Source: Lysobacterales bacterium (GTDB lineage: Bacteria; Pseudomonadota; Gammaproteobacteria; Xanthomonadales; SZUA-36). From it: a stretch of 12,072 nt of DNA. The stretch spans positions 1 through 12,072 of the forward strand of contig JAPHTE010000223.1 of the NCBI GenBank assembly GCA_026196445.1, written 5' to 3'. Below are positions 6,355 to 12,072 of the stretch, one piece after another (within the stretch, counting starts at the first letter, position 1; the number at the start of each line of letters is the position of its first letter). A program made the translations under genes and the position numbers. The notes under the pieces were generated by a model that saw only the letters and a list, made by a program, of their open reading frames with translations, did no database searches and was not told the DNA's origin.

Positions 6355-7713
6355 ATGGAAATGACTTCACACTGGGCCGGATACCTGGCTGCCCTGATCT
6401 TCGCCGCCGCCTACTTGCTGGTGATCCTCGAGGAGAACATCCACCTGAGGAAATCAAAACCGGTCATCGTGGCAGCAGGCATCATCTGGATACTGGTGGC
6501 CTTTGCCTACGCCAGCATCGGCGATGTCCATACAGCGGAGGAACTGGTACGGCACAACCTGCTTGAATTTGCCGAGTTATTCCTGTTCCTGCTGGCGGCC
6601 ATGACCTTCATAAACACGATGGAGGAGAGGGGCATTTTCAACGTGTTACGTGCCTGGCTGGTCGGGCAGGGGTTTTCGCTGCGCCAGGTTTTCTGGGTTA
6701 CCGGTGTTATCGCGTTTTTGATGTCACCGCTTGCGGACAACCTGGCGACGGCGTTGTTGATGGCTACGGTGGCCATATCGGTCGGCGGAAACAACCATCG
6801 CTTCGTGGCACTGACCTGCATCAACATCGTAGTGGCGGCCAACGCCGGTGGTGCGTTCAGTCCGTTTGGCGATATCACAACCCTGATGGTGTGGCAGAAG
6901 GGGCACATCCAGTTCACCGAGTTCTTTGCACTGGTATTGCCATCGATCGTCAATTGGCTGGTGACCGCTGTCATCCTGTCGTTTGCCTTGCCTGCCGGCA
7001 AGCCCGACCCGCTGCGCGAAGAAGCCAAGTTGCAGCATGGCGCCTGGGTCGTGGTGGCGTTGTTCATTGTCACCATTTCCATGGCGGTTTCCTTGCACAG
7101 TTTCCTGCACATGCCGCCGGTCATTGGCATGATGACGGGACTGGGATTTCTGAAGCTCTTTGGCTATTACCTGCAACGCCGGGATCAGACCAAAATGGCC
7201 CAGGAGATGGTCAATGGTACAGCCCTGGGTATAGCGGCCATGCATGATGGTGACGTTGTAACCCGCAGGAAGTTTTACGACATTTATTCCAACTTACAGA
7301 GGGCCGAGTGGGATACGCTGATGTTTTTTTACGGCGTCATCCTGTGCGTTGGAGGGCTGGGCGCGTTCGGTTACCTCGCGATGGGTTCCGAATTGCTCTA
7401 CACGGGGCTGGGCCCGACCATTTCCAACGTTCTCGTCGGTATCACATCGGCGCTGGTGGACAACATACCCGTGATGTTTGCCGTGCTGGCAATGAGCCCC
7501 GATATGAGCCAGGGACAGTGGTTGCTGGTCACGTTGACGGCGGGTGTCGGTGGTTCGATGCTGTCCATCGGCTCAGCTGCCGGTGTTGCGGTGATGGGCC
7601 AGGCGCGTGGTATCTACACCTTTTTTGCCCACCTGAAGTGGACCTGGGCCATCGCCCTGGGTTACGCGGCCAGCATCGCGGTGCACTTCTGGATCAATGC
7701 AGACAAGTTCTGA
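6355..7713 (+). CDS. nhaD: Na+/H+ antiporter NhaD
   Basis: This 452-residue polytopic inner-membrane protein of the NhaD branch of the ion-transporter superfamily exports Na+ (or Li+) in exchange for protons, maintaining low internal sodium at neutral to alkaline pH. Visible family motifs are SPLADNLATALL (124-135), NAGGAFSPFGDITTLMVW (163-180), LVDNIPVMFAVL (367-378) and GVGGSMLSIGSAAGVAVMG (397-415). The two halves carry matching DN and glycine-rich re-entrant-like segments. About 12 hydrophobic stretches are seen, and the length is usual for the family. The start ATG lies 27 bases after the regulator stop, with only a weak GGGA upstream; an ATG at 6361 is an alternative. It is probably co-transcribed with the regulator. 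NhaD is typical of marine and haloalkaliphilic bacteria. No clear terminator follows. Confidence 0.95.
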   Translation: MEMTSHWAGYLAALIFAAAYLLVILEENIHLRKSKPVIVAAGIIWILVAFAYASIGDVHTAEELVRHNLLEFAELFLFLLAAMTFINTMEERGIFNVLRAWLVGQGFSLRQVFWVTGVIAFLMSPLADNLATALLMATVAISVGGNNHRFVALTCINIVVAANAGGAFSPFGDITTLMVWQKGHIQFTEFFALVLPSIVNWLVTAVILSFALPAGKPDPLREEAKLQHGAWVVVALFIVTISMAVSLHSFLHMPPVIGMMTGLGFLKLFGYYLQRRDQTKMAQEMVNGTALGIAAMHDGDVVTRRKFYDIYSNLQRAEWDTLMFFYGVILCVGGLGAFGYLAMGSELLYTGLGPTISNVLVGITSALVDNIPVMFAVLAMSPDMSQGQWLLVTLTAGVGGSMLSIGSAAGVAVMGQARGIYTFFAHLKWTWAIALGYAASIAVHFWINADKF

Positions 7714-7859
7714 TGACGGGGCGGCCGCTGATTGCGTGACGATTTTACGTGATTCGTCCAGCACCAGGCTGAACGCGGGATTGATTATCGCTGCGTTTTG
7801 ACGCTTGTTATTGGTGTACACAATGACAGTTCATTTATCGCGTCCCTCGTCGCCGCCAA
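7714..7859. other. Left part of the nhaD-hemN intergenic region
   Basis: No gene is supported here. Only weak symmetry is seen (GACGA at 7738-7742 with TCGTC at 7754-7758), without a T-run, so I do not call a terminator. The regulatory part of this 406-base intergenic region begins at 7860. Confidence 0.4.
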
Positions 7860-7873
7860 TTGACACAAGTCAA
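7860..7873 (+). promoter_or_regulatory. FNR/Anr binding site, upstream copy
   Basis: TTGAC-ACAA-GTCAA is a perfect 5+4+5 palindrome of the FNR/Anr type. An exact match of this kind is unlikely by chance in 12 kb. It lies 247 bases before hemN, a gene commonly under FNR/Anr control, and an fnr gene is in the same window. Its centre (7866.5) is exactly 70 bp from the centre of the second site, so both would face the same side of the helix. Confidence 0.75.
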
Positions 7874-7929
7874 AAAACACTGCTTTGTTTCCCTGCAAAT
7901 GGCTCTGAACAGGCGTTCCTCGAAAATTC

Positions 7930-7943
7930 TTGACCTGTGTCAT
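7930..7943 (+). promoter_or_regulatory. FNR/Anr binding site, promoter-proximal copy
   Basis: TTGAC-CTGT-GTCAT differs from the perfect palindrome at one base. Its centre, 7936.5, would be at -41.5 for a transcript start at 7978. That is the position of a class II FNR-activated promoter, and a GATAAC -10-like hexamer fits at 7964-7969. The site therefore probably activates hemN when oxygen is low. Confidence 0.65.
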
Positions 7944-7963
7944 TTGTCACCCTGGGCCCCGGT

Positions 7964-7969
7964 GATAAC
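7964..7969 (+). promoter_or_regulatory. Possible -10 element of the hemN promoter
   Basis: GATAAC matches TATAAT in four of six positions and lies 20 bases after the proximal FNR-type site. There is no good -35, as expected where FNR replaces it. The implied leader of hemN is about 140 bases. Confidence 0.4.
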
Positions 7970-8025
7970 GTGCGCTGCACAGGTAAGTTCATGTTTACGA
8001 CAGATTTTGCAGGAAGATGCTCGGC

Positions 8026-8100
8026 ATGAAGGCAACGAATTTTGCTCATGACAGCCGGATTTTGCCTCTGAAAACGGAGGCTGTTCCCTCGTCTGTCTGA
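8026..8100 (+). CDS. Possible leader ORF upstream of hemN (24 codons)
   Basis: An ATG at 8026 is preceded at nine bases by AGGAAG (8011-8016). It opens a 24-codon frame beginning MKATNFAHDSRILP and ending at TGA 8098-8100, which falls inside the loop of the hairpin covering the hemN ribosome binding site. A second, 12-codon frame (7991-8029, with AGG seven bases upstream) overlaps its start as ATGA. The arrangement suggests translational coupling or attenuation, with a translating ribosome opening the hairpin. Short frames with purine-rich upstream sequence arise often by chance, and no homology can be judged at this length. Confidence 0.25.
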   Translation: MKATNFAHDSRILPLKTEAVPSSV

Positions 8101-8110
8101 ACAGTCGAGG
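8087..8110 (+). promoter_or_regulatory. Hairpin sequestering the hemN ribosome binding site
   Basis: CCTCG-T-CTGT (8087-8096) can pair with ACAG-T-CGAGG (8101-8110): nine base pairs with one T:T mismatch and a CTGA loop. The distal arm contains GAGG (8107-8110), the hemN ribosome binding sequence. CCTC/GAGG segments alternate in the leader (CCTC 8065-8068, GAGG 8077-8080, CCTC 8087-8090, GAGG 8107-8110), so 1:2 plus 3:4 and 2:3 are mutually exclusive folds. Folding energies were not computed. Confidence 0.4.
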
Positions 8111-8119
8111 AAGCAATAA

Positions 8120-9511
8120 ATGGGTACAAAGAAGTCATTTCCAACAGAGTTGATCAGCAAGTACGGCTTAGCTGGGCCTCGTTATACTTCATACCCGACC
8201 GCTTTGCAGTTTCACGAAGGCTTTGACGCGGAAGCCTATCGACGTCACGTGCAAAGCAGTAACGACGACCTCATTCCCAGACCCTTGTCGTTGTACATGC
8301 ACCTGCCGTTTTGCAAGCAACTCTGTTACTACTGCGCCTGTAACAAGAAAGTCACGCAAAGCACGAAACGTGCGGACACGTACCTAAAATATCTTGAACA
8401 GGAAATCAGGATGCAGGGCGAGTTGTTCGACGCGGACCGGCAAGTTATCCAGTTGCATTTCGGCGGTGGTACGCCGACCTATCACTCCGATGAGCAGATC
8501 GGGGCGATCATGGAGCAGCTGTCCGCTAGCTTCCTGTTGAGCAGGTCATCAGGCAGGGAATTCTCCATCGAGATCGATCCGCGTACCGTGGACCGTGACA
8601 GGCTGGCCTTCCTGGCCGGAGTTGGTTTCAACCGCGTCAGCATGGGTATCCAGGATTTTGACCCGGCCGTACAGAAAGCTGTCAACCGCGAACAGGATAA
8701 GGACCAGACACTGGACCTGATCCACGCGGCGCGCGAACATGGTTTCAACTCGGTATCCGTGGACCTGATTTACGGCTTGCCGTTGCAGACCGCCGAATCA
8801 TTCGAGAATACGATCGAGACGGTGCTCACGGCCCGTCCGGACCGTCTGTCGGTGTACAACTATGCGCATCTGCCGCATTTATTCAGTGCCCAGCGCATGA
8901 TCAAGTCGGAAGACGTACCGAGCCCGGAGGTCCGCCTGGAGTTGATGGCCTCGACCATCGGAAAACTTGTCGAGGCGGGTTATGTTTATATCGGCATGGA
9001 CCATTTTGCGCTGCCGGACGACGAACTGTCGCTGGCGATGAAGGACGGCACCTTGCAACGCAACTTCCAGGGTTATTCCACCTGCCGTGAAACGGACCTC
9101 GTGGGTATCGGTGTCAGCGCGATCAGCAAGGTGGGCAACAGTTTCGCCCAGAACCGCAAGGACATCCGTGACTGGCAGGCAAACCTCGAGGATGGCAACC
9201 TGCCGATCTGGCGGGGTCTGAGCCTCAGTGGCGAGGACCGCATCAGGCGCGCTGTGATCTCTGCGATCATGTGCCAGGGTAAGGTAAGGTTTGGTGCGAT
9301 CGAAAAGCGTTACCACATCGATTTTTCCAACCACTTTGCAGCAGAACTGGAAATGCTCAAGCCTCTGCAGGATGACGGTTTGGTCAAGTTGAAAGACCGT
9401 GGCCTGGAGGTCACGGCAACCGGCCACCTGTTGCTGCGTGCCGTGGCCATGAAATTTGACGAATACCTGGTCAACGACGAGCAAGGCAAGTCCTACTCAA
9501 AGGTCATATAA
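8120..9511 (+). CDS. hemN: Oxygen-independent coproporphyrinogen III oxidase (radical SAM)
   Basis: This cytoplasmic radical-SAM enzyme decarboxylates two propionate side chains of coproporphyrinogen III to give protoporphyrinogen IX without oxygen. It has 463 residues, the normal HemN length. The cluster motif CxxxCxxCxC is present at C65, C69, C72 and C74, the last cysteine being a HemN feature. It also has GGGTPT (115-120), EIDPR (151-155), NRVSMGIQDF (171-180), DLIYGLP (215-221) and the YNYAHLPH segment at about 246-253. RNFQGYSTC and GIGVSAIS in the later part are typical of true HemN rather than HemW. The start ATG has GAGGAAG six bases upstream. It is preceded by two FNR-type sites and followed by fnr, consistent with anaerobic induction. 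Confidence 0.97.
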   Translation: MGTKKSFPTELISKYGLAGPRYTSYPTALQFHEGFDAEAYRRHVQSSNDDLIPRPLSLYMHLPFCKQLCYYCACNKKVTQSTKRADTYLKYLEQEIRMQGELFDADRQVIQLHFGGGTPTYHSDEQIGAIMEQLSASFLLSRSSGREFSIEIDPRTVDRDRLAFLAGVGFNRVSMGIQDFDPAVQKAVNREQDKDQTLDLIHAAREHGFNSVSVDLIYGLPLQTAESFENTIETVLTARPDRLSVYNYAHLPHLFSAQRMIKSEDVPSPEVRLELMASTIGKLVEAGYVYIGMDHFALPDDELSLAMKDGTLQRNFQGYSTCRETDLVGIGVSAISKVGNSFAQNRKDIRDWQANLEDGNLPIWRGLSLSGEDRIRRAVISAIMCQGKVRFGAIEKRYHIDFSNHFAAELEMLKPLQDDGLVKLKDRGLEVTATGHLLLRAVAMKFDEYLVNDEQGKSYSKVI

Positions 9512-9545
9512 CGCTGGTAAACGGGTTGCCGCGGCCGCGTTAGGC

Positions 9546-9551
9546 TATAAT
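9546..9551 (+). promoter_or_regulatory. Probable -10 element of the fnr promoter
   Basis: A perfect TATAAT occurs in the 81-base gap between hemN and the fnr ATG. It would start transcription near 9558, about 35 bases before that ATG. The nearest -35-like sequence, TTGCCG at 9526-9531, is spaced only 14 bases away, so recognition may be weak. No FNR-type palindrome is seen in this gap. Confidence 0.45.
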
Positions 9552-9592
9552 CCACCGCTTAGTTGAATTTCGTGGCGTTGGATTTTGTTCAT

Positions 9593-10327
9593 ATGGGTTC
9601 GGAAAATCAGAACAAACCCTATTTCCCGGAGCGTGCGCAGGTAGCGTGTAGCCAGTGCACGCTGGCAAACCTGTGCCTGCCGCGTAATCTCAACGCCAGT
9701 GACGTCGAGCAATTCGAGCACATCGTCAATAAATCCCGCCCGATCCAGCCCGGCGAACACATTTTTCGTGCCGGTGATAAATTCCAGACCATCGCGGCGG
9801 TCAGGGCGGGTTGCTTCAAGAGTTATGTCATCGACAAGAATGGCGAAGAGCAGGTGCTCGGGTTTCACCTGCCGGGCGAGATCATTGGTTTTGACGCCAT
9901 CCACCAAAAAGTACACAGGGCCAACGTGGTCGCGCTCGACACCAGCTCGGTTTGCGGTCTTAGCTTCGACTCGGTCACCGAGATGGCGCGGCAACTGCCC
10001 AAGCTGCAAGAAGAGTTGTTCCGGGTGATGAGCCTGCACATTGCCGAACTCGAAGCGAGCGCGGCCGATCTGAGCGCCGAGGAACGAATCGCACGCCTGT
10101 TGTGCTCCCTGTCCGGCCGTTTCGCCAGCCGTGGCTACTCATCGAAGGAGTTTAACCTGAGCATGTCGCGACGCGACATCGCTTCCAACCTGCGCCTGGC
10201 CACCGAAACGATCAGCCGCGTGTTGGCGCGTTTCCAAAGCGCCGGTATTATCCGGGTGAACCGCAAAAAGGTCACCATACTCGACCGGGACAAGCTAAAA
10301 GAACTTGCTCGCCGGGATACCTGTTAA
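9593..10327 (+). CDS. fnr: FNR/Anr-type oxygen-sensing transcription regulator
   Basis: This is a cytoplasmic CRP/FNR-family regulator. Its oxygen-labile [4Fe-4S] cluster promotes dimerisation and DNA binding when oxygen is low. From the ATG at 9593 it has 244 residues, close to FNR. The cluster cysteines are all present: C19, C22 and C28 (CxxCx5C) plus C121. The cyclic-nucleotide-like barrel follows, with GFHLPGEIIGFDAI at 90-103. The helix-turn-helix ends in TETISRVLARFQ (204-215). Its E205, S208 and R209 match the residues that read TTGAT/TTGAC half-sites in E. coli FNR. A TTG at 9563 would add ten residues but would lie about five bases after the predicted transcript start, so the ATG is preferred; its ribosome binding site is weak. 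Compared from memory with E. coli FNR, the link between dimer helix and HTH is about three residues shorter. Confidence 0.96.
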   Translation: MGSENQNKPYFPERAQVACSQCTLANLCLPRNLNASDVEQFEHIVNKSRPIQPGEHIFRAGDKFQTIAAVRAGCFKSYVIDKNGEEQVLGFHLPGEIIGFDAIHQKVHRANVVALDTSSVCGLSFDSVTEMARQLPKLQEELFRVMSLHIAELEASAADLSAEERIARLLCSLSGRFASRGYSSKEFNLSMSRRDIASNLRLATETISRVLARFQSAGIIRVNRKKVTILDRDKLKELARRDTC

Positions 10328-10354
10328 TTTTCCAGGAACCCAAGTCAAATAACC

Positions 10355-11329
10355 GTGTCGCCCCAGCACCGCCCCGTTGAGAAAGACCCCGCAAACAAGC
10401 TCCTGATTCTATCGGCCAATGGCGCCGATTATGCGGACCTGGTCGAGGCTGCCAATCTGCCAGGTCTTGAAATCCTGGCAGCGGTGAACACCGATCACGC
10501 TGCACACCACCTCTGCGAGTGCAATATCATCCTCGGCGACCCACGCATGGTCAGCGAGGTACTCGACCGTGCGCCACGTCTTGAATGGGTGCAATCCATG
10601 TGGGCGGGCGTGGAGTCGCTGTGTGTTGACGGCTTGCGTAGGGACTATGTATTGACGGGCGTCAAGGACGTGTTTGGATCGCAGATGACCGAATACGTCA
10701 TCGCCTACCTGTTCGGCCTGGAGCGTGGCGTATTCCAGGTGCGCAAAAACCAGCTGCAGCGACGCTGGCAACAGATACCCTACCGCCATTCGCGTGATAT
10801 CACGGTGGGCATGATCGGTTTGGGATCAATAGGCCGCCATATCGCGGGCGAACTCCGGCAACTCGGATTACGCGTTACCGGCTTGAGCCGCACGGGTGCC
10901 GCCTGTGACGAGGTCGAGGCGGTGTTTGATCATGAAGGTATGGAAGCGTTCTTAAGCGAGCCCGATTACCTGGTTTTGAGTTTGCCGGACACCACGCATA
11001 CGAAAGGTTTCATCGATGCAGGGAAACTGCGCATGATGAAGCCGACCGCCGTCCTGATCAATGTCGGACGTGGCAATACCATCGTGGAACGTGATCTGGT
11101 CGAGGCGTTGCGTGATGGTATTGTTGGCGGGGCCGTGCTGGACGTGTTTGAAAAGGAACCACTGGATAAAGACAGCCCGCTGTGGGAGATGCCCAACGTG
11201 TTCGTGACCCCACACCACGCGGCGCTGAGCTTTCCCGAAGACATCAGTGAAATTTTTATCCGGAATTACCACCGTTTTGTGAGACGGGAGCCTTTGCTGC
11301 ACGTGGTGGATTTTGACGAGGGTTACTGA
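10355..11329 (+). CDS. D-isomer-specific 2-hydroxyacid dehydrogenase (GhrA-like)
   Basis: This 324-residue cytoplasmic oxidoreductase interconverts 2-oxoacids and D-2-hydroxyacids. The nucleotide-binding motif GMIGLGSIG is at 152-160. The family catalytic triad is visible as R239 (NVGRGN), E268 (DVFEKEPL) and H287 (TPHHAAL). The SMWAGVE segment (81-87) matches the substrate loop of glyoxylate/hydroxypyruvate reductases. The second Rossmann strand ends GLSRTG (176-181) without the acidic residue of NAD enzymes, so NADP(H) is inferred. The start is GTG at 10355. The nearest AGGA is 17 bases upstream, unusually far, but the frame closes at 10325 and no better start exists upstream. It lies 27 bases after fnr, possibly co-transcribed. 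The substrate is not determined. Confidence 0.9.
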   Translation: MSPQHRPVEKDPANKLLILSANGADYADLVEAANLPGLEILAAVNTDHAAHHLCECNIILGDPRMVSEVLDRAPRLEWVQSMWAGVESLCVDGLRRDYVLTGVKDVFGSQMTEYVIAYLFGLERGVFQVRKNQLQRRWQQIPYRHSRDITVGMIGLGSIGRHIAGELRQLGLRVTGLSRTGAACDEVEAVFDHEGMEAFLSEPDYLVLSLPDTTHTKGFIDAGKLRMMKPTAVLINVGRGNTIVERDLVEALRDGIVGGAVLDVFEKEPLDKDSPLWEMPNVFVTPHHAALSFPEDISEIFIRNYHRFVRREPLLHVVDFDEGY

Positions 11330-11414
11330 TGGTAATCTGCCAGGGTGGGGCCCGCGTATATCACCCGGGCCATCCGCTTGTTGGTAGACTGGTGAAAACA
11401 GGGAGAGCCGGTAC

Positions 11415-12002
11415 TTGAAAACGCTGAAACATCTTTTTGATCGAAACCGGGCGTGGGCCGAGGAAATCGAACGGGATAACCCCGGTTTTTTCGCCGGCCT
11501 GGCCAGGCAGCAGAGCCCGGAATACCTGTGGATCGGCTGTTCGGACTCCCGGGTGTCGGCCAACCAGATCGTCGATATGCTGCCGGGTGAGATATTTGTG
11601 CACCGCAACATCGCCAATGTCGTGGCCTACTCCGACGTTAACTGCCTGTCGGTGATCCACTACGCGGTTGAAGTGCTCAAGGTCAAACACATTATCGTCT
11701 GCGGGCACTATGGCTGCGGTGGTATCCAGGCGGCGATGCAGACACGGGACCAGGGGTATGTCGAAAACTGGCTGTGTCACGTGAAAGAGGTCAAGCGCCA
11801 GCATGCCGAACGTTTGCAGAACCTGGACGAACATGCACGGTTCGACCTGCTGTGCGAACTGAATGTCAGGGCGCAAGTCTGCAACGTGAAAGAAACCGGG
11901 GTGGTGCAAGCGGCCTGGAAAAGCGGCCAGGAATTATACGTGCACGGTTGGATCTACGATATCTCCAATGGCCTGCTGAAGGACCTGGAAGTCAACGGCT
12001 AA
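11415..12002 (+). CDS. can: Beta-class carbonic anhydrase
   Basis: This cytoplasmic zinc enzyme interconverts CO2 and bicarbonate and resembles E. coli Can along its whole length. The zinc ligands C42, D44, H98 and C101 and the Asp-Arg dyad partner R46 (GCSDSRV) are present at the same numbering as in Can. W39, R64 and Y181, which form the non-catalytic bicarbonate site of type II beta-carbonic anhydrases, are also present, so bicarbonate inhibition and pH-dependent activity are expected. The usual proline after SRV is serine here (SRVSAN). The length, 195 residues, is about 25 shorter than Can, lacking the C-terminal tail. The start is TTG with GGGAGAG about seven bases upstream. It stands 85 bases after the dehydrogenase, probably with its own promoter, which I could not identify. 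Confidence 0.95.
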   Translation: MKTLKHLFDRNRAWAEEIERDNPGFFAGLARQQSPEYLWIGCSDSRVSANQIVDMLPGEIFVHRNIANVVAYSDVNCLSVIHYAVEVLKVKHIIVCGHYGCGGIQAAMQTRDQGYVENWLCHVKEVKRQHAERLQNLDEHARFDLLCELNVRAQVCNVKETGVVQAAWKSGQELYVHGWIYDISNGLLKDLEVNG

Positions 12003-12012
12003 CCAAGCTTAT

Positions 12013-12072
12013 TCAGAAATCAAAACTCCCCCGAAGACCAGCGTAAACAGCACGCCCGGGGCGCACAAAACC
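12013..12072 (-). CDS. C-terminal fragment of a probable TonB-dependent receptor
   Basis: On the minus strand, from the window edge to TGA at 12013-12015, a 19-residue tail ends PGRAVYAGLRGSFDF. An arginine followed by alternating hydrophobic/aromatic residues and a terminal phenylalanine is the last beta-strand signature of outer-membrane barrels, especially TonB-dependent receptors, which need a terminal aromatic residue for BAM-dependent insertion. It ends 10 bases from the convergent carbonic anhydrase stop. Another minus frame ending at 12010 is also open, so this call rests on the motif alone. Confidence 0.5.
   Translation of the reverse strand, partial: GFVRPGRAVYAGLRGSFDF

Noticed and set aside
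7860..8051. 63-codon plus-strand ORF over the FNR sites
   Set aside because: It begins at a TTG inside a perfect FNR palindrome, lacks a ribosome binding site and has no recognisable motif.
7870..8160. 96-codon minus-strand ORF in the hemN leader
   Set aside because: It runs antisense across regulatory DNA into hemN and shows no domain, signal peptide or coding bias.
8879..9484. 201-codon minus-strand ORF inside hemN
   Set aside because: It is a shadow of the hemN reading frame, a frequent artefact in GC-rich genes, with no recognisable family.
9563..9592. TTG start adding ten residues to FNR
   Set aside because: It would lie about five bases after the predicted transcript start with no ribosome binding site. 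The ATG at 9593 gives the normal FNR length.
11349..11371. GGCCCG/CGGGCC hairpin as terminator of the dehydrogenase gene
   Set aside because: It has only six base pairs, an 11-base loop and no following T-run.

Overview
The window is chromosomal DNA, moderately GC-rich, most probably from a marine or salt-adapted gammaproteobacterium. This assignment is inference. It rests on an E. coli Can-like carbonic anhydrase, an FNR/Anr-type oxygen regulator beside hemN, a TRAP transporter, an NhaD Na+/H+ antiporter, a membrane-anchored CadC/TolB-like regulator and the probable tail of a TonB-dependent receptor. I see no tRNA, rRNA, insertion sequence, phage gene or CRISPR array.

Left part (1-3967). 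After the last codons of an unidentified plus-strand gene comes a four-gene minus-strand operon, read right to left: TatT-type TPR lipoprotein, periplasmic binding protein (dctP), small permease (dctQ) and large permease (dctM). The genes are overlapping or 16 bases apart. This is the TPR-associated TRAP (TPAT) layout. In the binding protein, the arginine that clamps carboxylates in ordinary TRAP receptors is a tryptophan. A TATAAT box lies just upstream of the operon, and behind it is a strong minus-oriented intrinsic terminator with no obvious gene feeding it.

Middle (3968-7713). A roughly 390-base stretch without a convincing gene leads into a plus-strand pair: a 657-residue membrane regulator (OmpR/CadC-type winged helix, one membrane segment, TolB-like domain, TPR region) and, 27 bases later, nhaD. 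The pair suggests a one-component sensor linked to sodium/pH homeostasis. An FNR-like palindrome sits between the likely promoter region and the regulator's ribosome binding site.

Right part (7714-12072). A 406-base intergenic region carries two FNR/Anr-type palindromes exactly 70 bp apart. It is followed by a leader with a possible short upstream ORF and a hairpin that hides the hemN ribosome binding site. hemN (anaerobic haem synthesis) is followed by fnr, which has all four iron-sulfur cysteines. Then come a GhrA-like D-2-hydroxyacid dehydrogenase and a bicarbonate-regulated type II beta-carbonic anhydrase. The window ends in the convergent 3' tail of a probable TonB-dependent receptor. 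Three or four genes (the CadC-like regulator, the dehydrogenase, can) use TTG or GTG starts.

Functionally, hemN and fnr form an oxygen-response pair whose sites and regulator lie in the same window. The regulator-nhaD pair and the TRAP operon are separate ion and solute transport units. No wholly new multi-gene system is evident. The most unusual elements are the hemN leader, the Arg-to-Trp binding protein and the unexplained terminator.
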